Shown here piece after piece: positions 38,736 through 48,213 of a stretch of 64,000 bases of DNA. Each line of letters opens with the position of its first letter. The stretch's first letter is position 1. A program made the position numbers and the translations under genes. The notes under the pieces are model-generated. The model had not been told where the DNA came from and did no database searches. It was given only the letters and a program-made list of their open reading frames with translations. The stretch is from an uncultured Erythrobacter sp. (GTDB taxonomy: Bacteria > Pseudomonadota > Alphaproteobacteria > Sphingomonadales > Sphingomonadaceae). Location of the stretch: NCBI GenBank assembly GCA_937969505.1, contig CALBWA010000007.1:62001-126000 (forward strand), given 5' to 3'.

Positions 38736-39694
38736 TGTCAGCCCAAGGACAGGTCGCGAAAAAGCAGGGGTCGGATTTTCTTGATCTCAGCGATGCAGGC
38801 GGAGACGCCCTGGCAGCGATGATCAATGAAGCGCAGGATCGCAAGGCAGCACGTGTGGGCTTGGCAAAGGGTAGCCCCGATGCGGACCTGCCGCTCGGCG
38901 GGCGCGTTCTGGCGATGATCTTCGAAAAGAATTCAACCCGCACGCGAGTCAGCTTCGATATCGCCATGCGGCAGTTGGGCGGCACCACGCTCATTCTCGA
39001 CGCGGCAACCAGCCAACTGGGCCGTGGAGAAACGATCGCCGATACCGCCCGCGTCCTCAGCCGAATGGTCGATGCGATCATGATCCGGACCGACGATCAT
39101 GCCAAGATCGAGGAGATGGCCCGGCACGCGACGGTTCCGGTTATCAATGGACTGACTGACCGTTCGCATCCGTGCCAGATCGTGGCAGACCTGCTGACCA
39201 TGATCGAGCACGGCAAGGCTCTGCCCGGAATGGAGCTGGCTTGGTTCGGCGATGGCAACAATGTGCTGCACTCCCTGCTAGAAGCGGCAGGATTGATGAA
39301 ATTCAATGTGCGGATCGCAACGCCAGCGGGGTATGAACCGGAACCGGAGTTTGTCGCTATGGCGCGCGCAGGCGGGGCTGAAGTGACCCTGACGCAAGAC
39401 CCTAAACAGGCGGCGTCCGGCGCTGACGTGCTTGTCACCGACACTTGGGTTTCCATGGGTCAGGACAATGCGTCAGCGAAGCTGGCGGCGATGGACCCGT
39501 TTCGGGTGGACACAGTCATGATGAGCCTGGCCAAGCCTGATGCCATTTTTATGCATTGCTTGCCCGCTCATGTTGGTGATGAAGTGAGCGAAGATGTTTT
39601 CGAGGGGCCACGATCGGTCGTTTTTGATGAGGCGGAGAACCGAATTCACGCTCAAAAGTCGATCCTGCAATGGTGTTTGGGTGGCGTCAGCTGA
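38735..39694 (+). CDS. argF: Ornithine carbamoyltransferase
   Basis: 319 residues. The carbamoyl-phosphate site is [13 protein letters not shown] near residue 65 and the ornithine-side motif is [11 protein letters not shown] near residue 276. It condenses ornithine with carbamoyl phosphate to citrulline in the cytoplasm. It starts within the argD stop codon, and hslO follows 82 bp downstream. This three-gene order is common in alphaproteobacteria. There are no unusual features. Confidence 0.96.
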   Translation: MSAQGQVAKKQGSDFLDLSDAGGDALAAMINEAQDRKAARVGLAKGSPDADLPLGGRVLAMIFEKNSTRTRVSFDIAMRQLGGTTLILDAATSQLGRGETIADTARVLSRMVDAIMIRTDDHAKIEEMARHATVPVINGLTDRSHPCQIVADLLTMIEHGKALPGMELAWFGDGNNVLHSLLEAAGLMKFNVRIATPAGYEPEPEFVAMARAGGAEVTLTQDPKQAASGADVLVTDTWVSMGQDNASAKLAAMDPFRVDTVMMSLAKPDAIFMHCLPAHVGDEVSEDVFEGPRSVVFDEAENRIHAQKSILQWCLGGVS

Positions 39695-39776
39695 AGGTGT
39701 GTCGAAAATGTTTTCGGTTCAGTCTGACTTCGGGCGAGGACTTATTTCCTGCTCAAAGCTGCCCATATGATCAGCC

Positions 39777-40667
39777 ATGACTGAGAGAACAGAGATATTT
39801 TCCGATCAATTGCTCGGCTTCACCTTGCCCGATCGCAACGCCAGGGGCCGAGCTGTCAGGCTTGATACCCTCGTGCGCGATGTTCTCTCGGCTCATGATT
39901 ACCCTGCCCCGATCGCGCTGCTGTTGGCAGAGGCCCTTGTTCTGGGCGCTCTGATGGGCGGTTTGCTGAAGGGTGAGAATGCTCAACTCACTATGCAGGC
40001 GCAGACCGAGAATGGTCCGACCAACCTGTTGGTTTGTGACTATCGTGCGGGTGATATGCGCGGCTATGTCGACTTTGATGCAGAGCGGTTCGCGAACCTT
40101 GGCGCTAACCCAGCTCTCGCTGCGATGTTCGGCCAGGGTTATTTAGCGATCACTTTCGAAACAGGATCTGGGCAACGCTATCAGGGAATTGTCCCGCTCG
40201 AAGGGGCGTCACTGTCGGAGGCGTGCCAGAATTACTTCAAACAGTCAGAACAGGTCCCGACACTCATCAGAGTGGGTGTGCAGCTGGATGGCGAAGCGTG
40301 CACGGCGGCAGGGTTGCTGGTGCAACATCTCGCTGACGGCGAAGAGGGTCGAGAGCGCCTTCATGTGCGGCTTGATCATCCAGATTGGGAACATGTGGAA
40401 ACGCTGGCGTCGACAATAAGTCATGACGAATTGATTGATCCTGATCTCTCCCTTGATGCCATTGTCTGGCGCCTGTTTCACGAAGAAACACAGATAAGAG
40501 TTCAAGGCGGCGCGAAGTTGACGCGAGGCTGCCGGTGTAGCGAGCAATATTACAAAAGCGTAATCAACCGTTTTCCGCCAGACGAGCGCGATGCGATGCG
40601 TAATGAAAGAGGGGAAATTGTTGTCGATTGCGCTTTTTGTTCAAAAGCATTCGCGCTTTCAGTTTAA
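39777..40667 (+). CDS. hslO: Redox-regulated chaperone Hsp33
   Basis: 296 residues. The C-terminal zinc redox switch is complete: CRC in RGCRCSEQYY and CAFC in VVDCAFCSKAF, giving the CxC and CxxC pairs. The N-terminal domain covers about residues 1-235. Under oxidative stress with unfolding, disulphides form and the protein becomes an ATP-independent holdase. It lies downstream of argDF in the same orientation and may share the transcript. Confidence 0.95.
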   Translation: MTERTEIFSDQLLGFTLPDRNARGRAVRLDTLVRDVLSAHDYPAPIALLLAEALVLGALMGGLLKGENAQLTMQAQTENGPTNLLVCDYRAGDMRGYVDFDAERFANLGANPALAAMFGQGYLAITFETGSGQRYQGIVPLEGASLSEACQNYFKQSEQVPTLIRVGVQLDGEACTAAGLLVQHLADGEEGRERLHVRLDHPDWEHVETLASTISHDELIDPDLSLDAIVWRLFHEETQIRVQGGAKLTRGCRCSEQYYKSVINRFPPDERDAMRNERGEIVVDCAFCSKAFALSV

Positions 40668-40753
40668 CATTTCACCGCTGTTCAGAAACGGTTTATCGAC
40701 AATTTGCAAAACATTGATTGGCCCTAACTCACTGACACGAAAGGAGCGGCATT

Positions 40754-41161
40754 ATGAGATTTGGTAAGATGATTGTAGGCGCCGTTCTTCTCGCGAGCGT
40801 GTTTGGCGCTGCAGGCAAAGTTGTGATTGCTCAAGAGGTTGGACTTCCCATGCTGGCGTCATTGGAGCGAGGCGAGTGGACTGTTCGCTATCGCGATGGC
40901 CGTGAAGCCGGAAAAGTTTGTCTCAAGACAGGGTACGAGCTTGTCCAACTTCAGCATGGGCAGGCAAAGTGCAATCGCTTTGTTGTGGATGACAGTCCGG
41001 TGTCTGTAACTGTTCAATACACCTGCCGGGGCAATGGCTACGGCCGGACAAGCTTGCGTCGGGAAACCGCAAGTCTGGTCCAGCTTGAGAGTAGAGGAAT
41101 TTCGGGGGGGCAGCCGTTTGAGTTTCAGGCTGAAGTGCGGCGAACGGGTGCCTGCAGATAG
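40754..41161 (+). CDS. Exported DUF3617-like protein of unknown function
   Basis: 135 residues. MRFGKMIVGAVLLASVFGAA is a signal peptide with cleavage probably after VIAQ. Three cysteines follow in KVCLKTG, AKCNRF and YTCRGNG, plus one near the end (TGACR), consistent with disulphide bonds in the periplasm. The layout (GEWTVRYRDG, a CL segment, CxxxxV, then a Y-x-C strand) resembles DUF3617 proteins, whose role is not known. A clean AAAGGAG site precedes the start. Confidence 0.7.
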   Translation: MRFGKMIVGAVLLASVFGAAGKVVIAQEVGLPMLASLERGEWTVRYRDGREAGKVCLKTGYELVQLQHGQAKCNRFVVDDSPVSVTVQYTCRGNGYGRTSLRRETASLVQLESRGISGGQPFEFQAEVRRTGACR

Positions 41162-41219
41162 TCCCGGGCGAACGCTTTCTCGTTGTCACCTTCTATAACG
41201 CCAGTCTAAGTGCAAAAGC

Positions 41220-41918
41220 ATGTCAAAGACCGATAAGTTTAGACCCAAAACTGCCGTTGTGCTTCTTTCCGGCGGCCTTGACTCAATGGTCACCGCAGCC
41301 TTGGCTAAGGAACAGGGCTTTCAAATTATCGGCTTGTCTATCGATTACGGTCAACGGCATAGGCGAGAGCTGAATGCGGCTCGAAATATTGCCGAACGAC
41401 TTGATGCAATCAGACACTCGGTTCTTTCGCTCGACTTGCGCGACTTCGGCGGGTCTGCCCTGACAGCTGATATTCCAGTCCCCAAAAAAGGGGTCGGCGA
41501 TGATATTCCCGTCACATATGTGCCTGCCAGAAACCTGGTGTTTTTATCGATGACTGTTGCATGCGCAGAAGCCGCCAATGCTTCTGATGTGTTCATCGGT
41601 GTCAATGCACTCGATTATTCGGGTTACCCCGACTGCAGGCCAGAATTTATTGAAAGTTTTGCTGAGACGGCGCGATTGGGTACAAAGGCCGGGGTCGAAG
41701 GGCGGGCCTTTACCGTGCGCACCCCGCTACAGCACATGACCAAAGCTGACATCGCCCGGGAGTGTATACGACTCGGCCTGAACCCAGCTTGGAGTTGGTC
41801 CTGCTATGATCCGACGGATACTGGCCTGGCCTGTGGAGAATGTGATTCTTGTAGATTGCGCAAGAAAGGCTTTGCCGAGGCAGGAATAACAGATAGCACA
41901 GAATATAAGGTCGGATAA
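41220..41918 (+). CDS. queC: 7-cyano-7-deazaguanine synthase
   Basis: 232 residues. The PP-loop ATP motif LSGGLDSM lies near residue 17, and the C-terminal zinc site uses cysteines in WSCYDPT, LACGEC and CDSCRLRKKGF. The enzyme converts 7-carboxy-7-deazaguanine to preQ0, an intermediate of queuosine tRNA modification. No queD, queE or queF gene is next to it in this window, so the rest of the pathway is elsewhere. It is followed 22 bp later by an MFS permease in the same orientation. Confidence 0.95.
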   Translation: MSKTDKFRPKTAVVLLSGGLDSMVTAALAKEQGFQIIGLSIDYGQRHRRELNAARNIAERLDAIRHSVLSLDLRDFGGSALTADIPVPKKGVGDDIPVTYVPARNLVFLSMTVACAEAANASDVFIGVNALDYSGYPDCRPEFIESFAETARLGTKAGVEGRAFTVRTPLQHMTKADIARECIRLGLNPAWSWSCYDPTDTGLACGECDSCRLRKKGFAEAGITDSTEYKVG

Positions 41919-41940
41919 GCGGCCACAATGGGAGTGCTGG

Positions 41941-43542
41941 ATGACAGAAGAAACCAAGCCGAGTGAGGTGCTGGAAGATCAACCTGTCCCTGCCTATTCC
42001 TGGTATGCTCTAAGCGTTCTTGTACTGGTCTACATTCTCAATTTCGTCGACCGGCAAATCCTCTCGATACTGGCAAATGATATCAAGGCGGACCTTGGGG
42101 TCGATGATGCCTATCTCGGCTTTCTATACGGAACAGCCTTTGCGATCTTTTACGCACTTTTTGGAATACCGTTAGGCAAATTAGCAGATAGCTGGAAGCG
42201 TGTGCGGCTCATGACCATCGGCCTCACTCTCTGGTCGGCAATGACCGCATTTTCAGGGTTGGCCCGTGATGCAGCGACCTTAACTGTTGCTCGGATCGGT
42301 GTCGGGGTGGGCGAGGCGACAGCAAGTCCTTCTGCATACTCACTCATTTCGGACTGGTTTCCCGCCCGATTGCGGGCAACTGCGCTGGCGATCTACAGTT
42401 CGGGTCTGTACATTGGCGGCGGTGTTTCGCTCGCCATTGGTGGCTTGATCGTTGATAATTGGAACACTGCTTACCCCAATGGAGGACCACTGGGTCTGGC
42501 CGGTTGGCAGGCAGCTTTTATCGCTGTTGGTGTTCCTGGTTTGCTTCTGGCAATCTGGGTCGTGACGCTTAGAGAGCCAATTCGTGGCGCCATCGATGGT
42601 TTGGCTACATCTGAAGATCCTCACCCGTTCCGTAGCTTTGTAAAAGAGCTCTACACGGTCATTCCGCCGTTCACCTTCCTTGGGGCTGCTGAACGAGGTG
42701 CCGCAGCATTAGCAATTAACATTGCGGTATTTTTTGCAGCCTTCCTCATGGCGTTTGGTATCACCAACCTGCTCGATTCTGGGGGGGGAGTCATCATCCC
42801 TTGGATCACTGACCAATGGACTCTTTTGGCTATCGGATATTATGCAGTTTTCTGTTGGGGGACCTCGCTGAAAGCTCGAGATTACCCCACATTTGCTCTG
42901 ACGTGGGGGTCACCCGCATTTCTCTGTACAATCCTTGGGTATGGGACGGTCGCGTTCATGGCGTATTCCGCATCATATTGGGGGGCGCCTTACGCCGAAC
43001 GCGTGTTTGAAGTCTCGAAAGCAGACTTAGGTTTCTGGCTCGGCGGTGGCGGGGCAGCCGGTGGGTTCCTTGGCGTTATCTTGGGTGGTCGGATGGCAGA
43101 CTATCTCTTCCAGCGGATTCCATCGGGTCGGATCTGGGTGATCTTTTTCGGGCTCGTCTCACCCATCCCATTTGCGATCTTGCAGTACACTACCGACAGT
43201 TTTGCTCTGTTCATTGTCTTGAACGTTATCGTTGGAGCGCTTGCAGCGTCCGCGCTTGGCGCAGCAGCGGCTTCTAGCCAAGCTTTGGTCTTGCCGCGCA
43301 TGAGAGGTGTCGCGACGGCCACATTCTTCTTGGCAACGACATTGGTCGGCCTTGCACTAGGTCCTTACATGGCTGGCTACGTCTCAGCCAGAAATGACGC
43401 AGACCTTTCTGCTGGAGTGCTCTCGACACTTTGGATCACTCCCATTGGCATAGTCTTGCTGGTTACTGCATTGCGTCTGGTTCCCAAGGCGGCTGCCACT
43501 GTCGTGGAACGGGCGAAACAGGCAGGTGAAACTGGGCTATAG
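41941..43542 (+). CDS. Spinster-type MFS transporter
   Basis: 533 residues with about 12 helices. The segment NFVDRQILSILANDIKADLG followed by DAYLGFLYGTAFAIFY is typical of spinster-like permeases, and LADSWKRVRLM is the basic loop between helices 2 and 3. Proteins of this group are found widely in marine alphaproteobacteria and may move aromatic, lipid or sterol-like compounds; the actual substrate is unknown. The C-terminal part has an alanine-rich stretch (AASALGAAAASSQALVLP). The gene is slightly AT-richer in places than its neighbours. Confidence 0.87.
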   Translation: MTEETKPSEVLEDQPVPAYSWYALSVLVLVYILNFVDRQILSILANDIKADLGVDDAYLGFLYGTAFAIFYALFGIPLGKLADSWKRVRLMTIGLTLWSAMTAFSGLARDAATLTVARIGVGVGEATASPSAYSLISDWFPARLRATALAIYSSGLYIGGGVSLAIGGLIVDNWNTAYPNGGPLGLAGWQAAFIAVGVPGLLLAIWVVTLREPIRGAIDGLATSEDPHPFRSFVKELYTVIPPFTFLGAAERGAAALAINIAVFFAAFLMAFGITNLLDSGGGVIIPWITDQWTLLAIGYYAVFCWGTSLKARDYPTFALTWGSPAFLCTILGYGTVAFMAYSASYWGAPYAERVFEVSKADLGFWLGGGGAAGGFLGVILGGRMADYLFQRIPSGRIWVIFFGLVSPIPFAILQYTTDSFALFIVLNVIVGALAASALGAAAASSQALVLPRMRGVATATFFLATTLVGLALGPYMAGYVSARNDADLSAGVLSTLWITPIGIVLLVTALRLVPKAAATVVERAKQAGETGL

Positions 43543-43551
43543 GAGATCTGG

Positions 43552-44097
43552 TCAGGTGAACTGAAGGATACCGCAGGCGATCCTTGGGCCCGCGTCGCCA
43601 GCGGGATCGCTTATATAATCATCCGGGCCGGCATGAAGCATGATGGCAGTGCCGTCTTGATCGTTCATAGCAGCAATCGCTTCTTCTGCTCCGGCATCAA
43701 TCGCAATTCTAGATTCCACGCGACCATCATCCGCAACGTCCAGATTCGGCAAATCTCCCAGGTGCTGTCCATCTTCGCTAAGTTTGCCGTGGGTGTTGCC
43801 GGCCGGGTTAAGGTGGCCGCCTGCGCTGGTAAAATCAGGACCGTCACATTCCCCAGTGGTATGTAAGTGAAACGCTTTCGTGCCTGGTTCAACGCCCTTC
43901 AGGTCAACCGCGATCTCTAATCTATCATCGATTGCGATCAAAGCGACGGTACCCAGAGCCGTGCCCGCTGAATCCACAATGTCTGCACTTGCCAACATTC
44001 GCTCCGCCGCCATCTCTGTTAGGGCCACATCGCTTTCTGCCTGACAGCTGGCAAGAACAAAGGAAAGTGCGGCTGTGGAGGCGAGAAACGGCTTCAT
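43552..44097 (-). CDS. sodC: Cu/Zn superoxide dismutase, lipoprotein form
   Basis: 181 residues from the ATG at 44097; the frame extends to 44166 but the extra part lies in the terminator region. MKPFLASTAALSFVLASC is a lipoprotein signal with lipobox LASC, so the protein should be anchored in a periplasmic leaflet. Copper and zinc ligands are all visible: FHLH, GGHLNP, NTHGK, GQHLGD and MLHAGPDD, and the active-site arginine is in AGPRIACG. It dismutates superoxide at the cell surface. It converges on the MFS gene, with 9 bp between ends. Confidence 0.93.
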   Translation of the reverse strand: MKPFLASTAALSFVLASCQAESDVALTEMAAERMLASADIVDSAGTALGTVALIAIDDRLEIAVDLKGVEPGTKAFHLHTTGECDGPDFTSAGGHLNPAGNTHGKLSEDGQHLGDLPNLDVADDGRVESRIAIDAGAEEAIAAMNDQDGTAIMLHAGPDDYISDPAGDAGPRIACGILQFT

Positions 44098-44134
44098 AAA
44101 GTGGCTCCATACAATTGTATCTTCACTTAAACGC

Positions 44135-44163
44135 AAAAGGGGCCGGATTGCTCCGACCCCTTT
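44135..44163 (-). terminator. Intrinsic terminator after the OmpA gene
   Basis: GGGGCCGGA (44139-44147) pairs with TCCGACCCC (44152-44160) with one G-T wobble and loop TTGC. AAAA at 44135-44138 gives a short U run on the minus strand, 24 bp past the porin stop. Confidence 0.7.
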
Positions 44164-44186
44164 CAATATTCACTTCGCAAGGAAGC

Positions 44187-45311
44187 TTACATGCCCGAAC
44201 CCGGACCGTAAGAAACTTCCACACGACGGTTCTGAAGTTCACGAACTCCATCTTCGGTTGCAACACGCAGTTGCGTTTCGCCGAAGGCTTCGCTGGAGAT
44301 GCGATCTTCTGGAACACCACGTCCCGACAGGTAATCACGCACAGAGTCGTTACGACGTTCTGCAAGACCAAGGTTATAAGTCTGCGTGCCCGACGTATCG
44401 GTGTGGCCTGCCAGCATGACACTCGCCATTCCGCAATCAGCGTATGCGCTGACGGCATTGTCGAGGATCGTCGCCGCTTCCGGAGTGATGTCTGATTCAT
44501 CCCAGTTGAAGAACACGATGTAAGGACCCGTGTTGCAAACTGGTGCCGGAGGAGGCGGTGGCGGTGGTGGTGGTGGCGGAGGTGGTGGTGGTGGAGGAGG
44601 AGGCGGTGGCGGTGGCGCCACAACTTCAGGCTCGCCGCCAAAATTGTAAGTCAACGAACCGAGAATCGAATGGCTCGAGATATCGGTCTCGAGATCACGA
44701 CCAGCGGTGTCAACAATTCCGATATCGGTTGCGTTGAAGTAACGATACTTCAAACCAACGTCCCAGCTATCTGTCAGCGGAGCGCGCACACCTGCCAGCA
44801 GTTGCCATGCGAAACCGGTGTCGGAATCATCATAAGCGCCTGGACCGAGATCCTGAATGGTAAGGTCGAGATCGGTACGAGCGATACCAACACCACCACC
44901 AGCAAAAGCCTGGATGCCGTCGTCATCGCCAAAGTCGAACAGACCGTTCACCATGAAGCTAAGCGCATTGTAACCGCCACGGGCGTCTGCAGGCTGGTTC
45001 GCTACCAAAGTACCGGCGCGGCCAACCAGGCCTTCAGGGCCGAGGATGGCGCTGTCGGAGTCAGCTTCACGATAGCTAGCTTCTGCTTCAAGACGGAAAG
45101 CGCCGAAATCGTAGCCAACGAGGGCGCCGAAATCATAACCAGTATCTTGGTCAATGACGACGTCGCCGTCAGAACCGTTGATGTCAAAATCGATATCTTC
45201 AACGACCATTACGCCGCCTTCAGCAGTGACGTACCATTGGCCGTCACGAGCAAGGGCGGGCGTGGCAAGCACCGTCGAAGCCATCGCCATTCCAATGACG
45301 AATTTGCGCAT
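44187..45311 (-). CDS. OmpA family outer membrane protein
   Basis: 374 residues. A signal peptide (MRKFVIGMAMASTVLATPALA) is followed by a beta-barrel domain of about 200 residues, then a proline tract of about 23 residues encoded by 44547-44615. The C-terminal OmpA domain (FFNWDESDITPEAATILD, HTDTSGTQTYNLGLAERRND and RRVEVSYGPG) carries the aspartate and arginine that bind peptidoglycan. The protein links the outer membrane to the cell wall. The proline stretch is longer than usual. The upstream gap of 189 bp contains its promoter. Confidence 0.93.
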   Translation of the reverse strand: MRKFVIGMAMASTVLATPALARDGQWYVTAEGGVMVVEDIDFDINGSDGDVVIDQDTGYDFGALVGYDFGAFRLEAEASYREADSDSAILGPEGLVGRAGTLVANQPADARGGYNALSFMVNGLFDFGDDDGIQAFAGGGVGIARTDLDLTIQDLGPGAYDDSDTGFAWQLLAGVRAPLTDSWDVGLKYRYFNATDIGIVDTAGRDLETDISSHSILGSLTYNFGGEPEVVAPPPPPPPPPPPPPPPPPPPPPPPAPVCNTGPYIVFFNWDESDITPEAATILDNAVSAYADCGMASVMLAGHTDTSGTQTYNLGLAERRNDSVRDYLSGRGVPEDRISSEAFGETQLRVATEDGVRELQNRRVEVSYGPGSGM

Positions 45312-45500
45312 TATAGTATTCCCCTTTTTAGCAAATAGGATTCCACCAGCGGGTATCTAACTTTTCCCCACATTAGTGGCAAGCGGGCATTGCGGCCAAA
45401 CTGTTGCAAATAAGCCTCTATTCGCGTTTGAGTTGCAAAAAACTGAAGCATGACTCCCGTCATACCCGAGCCTTAACGCCCGTCGTTTGTGAAAGTTCCC

Positions 45501-45959
45501 TTAAGTTGAAGCAATTATTCCGATATTTGTCAGAGCCTCGATTATTCCATTGATTGCTGTGCGTGCCTCCGCATCAACCGTTTGGCCACCTGTTGGTTGG
45601 GAGGGGGCTGCTGGTGATTTCCAATTTGAATCAAACATTAACGTGTGCGCTTCGGCTTTATTGTAGAGCCGCAACCCCGGCTTCGGTTCGATGTACAGCC
45701 AATGTGAGCCCGTCCAGGAAGCCAGTTGGTCCGCCCGCCCTTCCCAGGCGTCGACGGCAGATGCACCGACTAGCCAGGTTTCGCCAGCAACTGGACTGGT
45801 CGGAGGTTCTGATGCAACCCCTTCAATTGATGTGTGTAGCAAGGCGTCCAAAAGAAAGTGGGCTTGATTGACGTAAAATTCCTTTTGGGCTTGACCCTGA
45901 AACAGAACGGGCAACGCAAAATTCGGGGTTGTGGAAGAAAAAGTGATCGGATCAGACAT
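45501..45959 (-). CDS. DUF2793 protein, last gene of the GTA cluster
   Basis: 152 residues. The N-terminal QKEFYVNQAHFLLDALL block and the GETWLVGASAVDAWEGRADQ segment are typical of DUF2793. Such proteins are found at the end of alphaproteobacterial GTA and phage tail clusters and may form receptor-binding or fibre parts; the role is inferred. The C-terminus (SQPTGGQTVDAEARTAINGI) contains a helical ending. It is 48 bp downstream of the g15-like gene and closes the cluster, whose downstream terminator is not visible. Confidence 0.82.
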   Translation of the reverse strand: MSDPITFSSTTPNFALPVLFQGQAQKEFYVNQAHFLLDALLHTSIEGVASEPPTSPVAGETWLVGASAVDAWEGRADQLASWTGSHWLYIEPKPGLRLYNKAEAHTLMFDSNWKSPAAPSQPTGGQTVDAEARTAINGIIEALTNIGIIAST

Positions 45960-46007
45960 GATTTTTGGGTCCTGTTTGCTGAAAATTCAGACTTTTCTTA
46001 AAACTGA

Positions 46008-48197
46008 CTAAGAAAAACTTTCCGCCAGCAACACCGCCTTCGACAGCCCGAAGGTGCCGCGCTGTGCGACCCAAAGCGGGTGGTTGCCAAAACTTGCAAT
46101 TAGGCTGGAAAGTTCACTGTTCGTGGCGGCGAATTCGGGGATTGTGCGTTCCCAGCTGACAAATGGCTCGTTGATCGGACCAAACCCAATTAGATAATTT
46201 TCCATTTCTTCAATTAGCGGGACGTCGACCGAATCTTGCCAGCGGTATTGCCCACGCGATCGTCGCATCCAATTCCATCTCAGGCCGCTAGAGGTTGGCG
46301 TAATATTCACATGAACCGGGCTGAGCGGAAGGCGTGAGGCGCCCGTGGGATCGAGTTGAGAAACGGCGTGCTCACCATCTCCAAACCCTAGGGCAGCGAT
46401 GCGACTGAAAGCATCAGGCGCGATAACGTCTTGACCAAGAGGCAAGAGCGTATTGTCGATCAAGGCAATATTTGTACCTGGTTCATGCCCAGCCATTGCG
46501 GCCCACTCGGTGCCGCCACGACCGCGAAGTAAGCCGCTTAAACGCCATCTTGAGCTTGCAATTTGCTCAGCGCGCGAGAATTGGAGGACCTCGTCTCCGA
46601 TACGCAACCGGTTTGCTCCAGATGCGATTCCAGCCACAGTTGTCGATCGCAATTCGAGGTCATCCGCGACGAGGTCGACGTCGCAAACGGCAGGCCCCTC
46701 GAGCAAAAGACCTGGAGAGGAAGCCAGCGGTTCGACTAGCGTCCCTATAACGCTGCGGTCCGAAGCATAGAGATCGAGTGGCAGGTAACCATCCGCTTGC
46801 TCTATCGAAAGGGCAGCGCCAGACCAGTGTCGTGAAGTTGCCGATACTGCAACATGATACGACGGATCATGCGGGCTACCTGTCCCATCCCAAGGCAATT
46901 CAAAGGCCTGCAATCTTGTTTGTGCTGCGACGGAATCGCTCGGCGAGCTGATTTCCCCGGCGTCTGCTGATAATTGTGCCGCTGCGTTGGGGGCGAGGCG
47001 AACAAGCTGGAGTTCAACTCCACGTTCCATCCATTCCCACGTCCCAATTCTCCAAATACCCGGTCGGTCGGGAATTTTCACAAGCGATCCGGGGCCGAGA
47101 CTTTCGTCCAACTGTGCTATCCGCTGCGAAAGTGTTTCGCTTTGCCAACGAGATTTTGCAGCGGCTGCGGCTATGAGCGCACGCGCGGCTTGTGCGCTCA
47201 TAGCCGCAGGCAGTTCAAGCATCGCTTCGCGCTGACCCTGGGGAGCCCCGATTGCCCGCTGGACGCTGATTTGATAATCGCGGTCCGGGTCATAATAACG
47301 CAGCGAACGCGGCTGCGGATTTGACAGATCGCTCCGCTTGCGTTGTGATCTAACTCCTGGCTCCACTCCATCATCCGAAGATTCGAGTGTTTCCGGAAGC
47401 ATTGGCACGGGAGCCAATGGAAGTTGATCAGGGCGGCTAAGATTAAGACCCGCCACGTCGACAACAGCTCCGATAGGCAAGGCATTGTCAATTGCCGAGA
47501 GCACGGACCTCAGCGGTCCGCCAGTGTCAGAGAAACCCTGTAAGCCGACTAGAATGTCATCTCCAGGCAATACATTGGCTATGGGAGCCAGCGCCTTGAG
47601 GCTGACTTCTTCTTGTTCATCACCAAAGATTTCGAATGTCAGAGCCGGAATGCGATTTCCGAAATCGCCCAGTTGCAATTCCTCGAACACGATATAGGCT
47701 GTCCCTCGGTGTCCAGGGCAGCTGGGACCCAATGCCGACGCCATCAACGGGTCGGGCGCTTCATCACCCGCGCCGAGATATATGCGCATCAGGCCTGGCG
47801 TTTTCAGGTCGCCTGCTTGCCCCTTGAGCAGATTACCATCGGCCCAAATGCGTCCAACACCAGCTATCGGTCGGCTCGCCAATGCTACTGCAAAGGAAAC
47901 CGTGTAGCTGTAACTTGTGGTTTTCGGCTGCCCCTTGCCTGAACTGTTGGTTTCCTTGGTCTCGACCAAATCAGTCGCCCAGATCACCGTTCCTGCCGAA
48001 CGCATAGTACCAAAGTGGCGAGGTATGGGCTGGCCGTAAGAAGATGTGGTCACGGCAAGGTCATTGAGCCTGGGCCCCTCATGAGAGGCGTTGCCGAAAA
48101 TTGCTTGATCAATCGTCTGACCGGCAAATGCCCCCAGCGCACCGCCAATGGGCCCACCCAAGGCTGTACCAACGGCGGTCAATACTAATGTTGCCAT
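46008..48197 (-). CDS. GTA tail-tip protein (g15-like), short form
   Basis: 729 residues from the ATG at 48197; the frame continues to 48323, but this is the family start (MATLVLTAVGTALGGPIGGA). The N-terminal 200 residues match the RcGTA gp15 beginning, including RLNDLAVTTSSYGQPIPRHF and GTMRSAGTVIWATDLVETKE, and the middle resembles phage tail proteins. RcGTA gp15 is much longer (about 1,300 residues, known) and carries a TIM-barrel-like region; here no comparable insertion is seen between the conserved ends. The protein should form the distal tail fibre/megatron structure. It follows the peptidase gene by 16 bp. Confidence 0.85.
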   Translation of the reverse strand: MATLVLTAVGTALGGPIGGALGAFAGQTIDQAIFGNASHEGPRLNDLAVTTSSYGQPIPRHFGTMRSAGTVIWATDLVETKETNSSGKGQPKTTSYSYTVSFAVALASRPIAGVGRIWADGNLLKGQAGDLKTPGLMRIYLGAGDEAPDPLMASALGPSCPGHRGTAYIVFEELQLGDFGNRIPALTFEIFGDEQEEVSLKALAPIANVLPGDDILVGLQGFSDTGGPLRSVLSAIDNALPIGAVVDVAGLNLSRPDQLPLAPVPMLPETLESSDDGVEPGVRSQRKRSDLSNPQPRSLRYYDPDRDYQISVQRAIGAPQGQREAMLELPAAMSAQAARALIAAAAAKSRWQSETLSQRIAQLDESLGPGSLVKIPDRPGIWRIGTWEWMERGVELQLVRLAPNAAAQLSADAGEISSPSDSVAAQTRLQAFELPWDGTGSPHDPSYHVAVSATSRHWSGAALSIEQADGYLPLDLYASDRSVIGTLVEPLASSPGLLLEGPAVCDVDLVADDLELRSTTVAGIASGANRLRIGDEVLQFSRAEQIASSRWRLSGLLRGRGGTEWAAMAGHEPGTNIALIDNTLLPLGQDVIAPDAFSRIAALGFGDGEHAVSQLDPTGASRLPLSPVHVNITPTSSGLRWNWMRRSRGQYRWQDSVDVPLIEEMENYLIGFGPINEPFVSWERTIPEFAATNSELSSLIASFGNHPLWVAQRGTFGLSKAVLLAESFS

Positions 48198-48213
48198 GAC
48201 TGAAGTATCCTTG

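Noticed and set aside
44543-44737. Valine-rich frame opposite the OmpA proline tract
   Set aside because: A product of the GGN repeat read in another frame.
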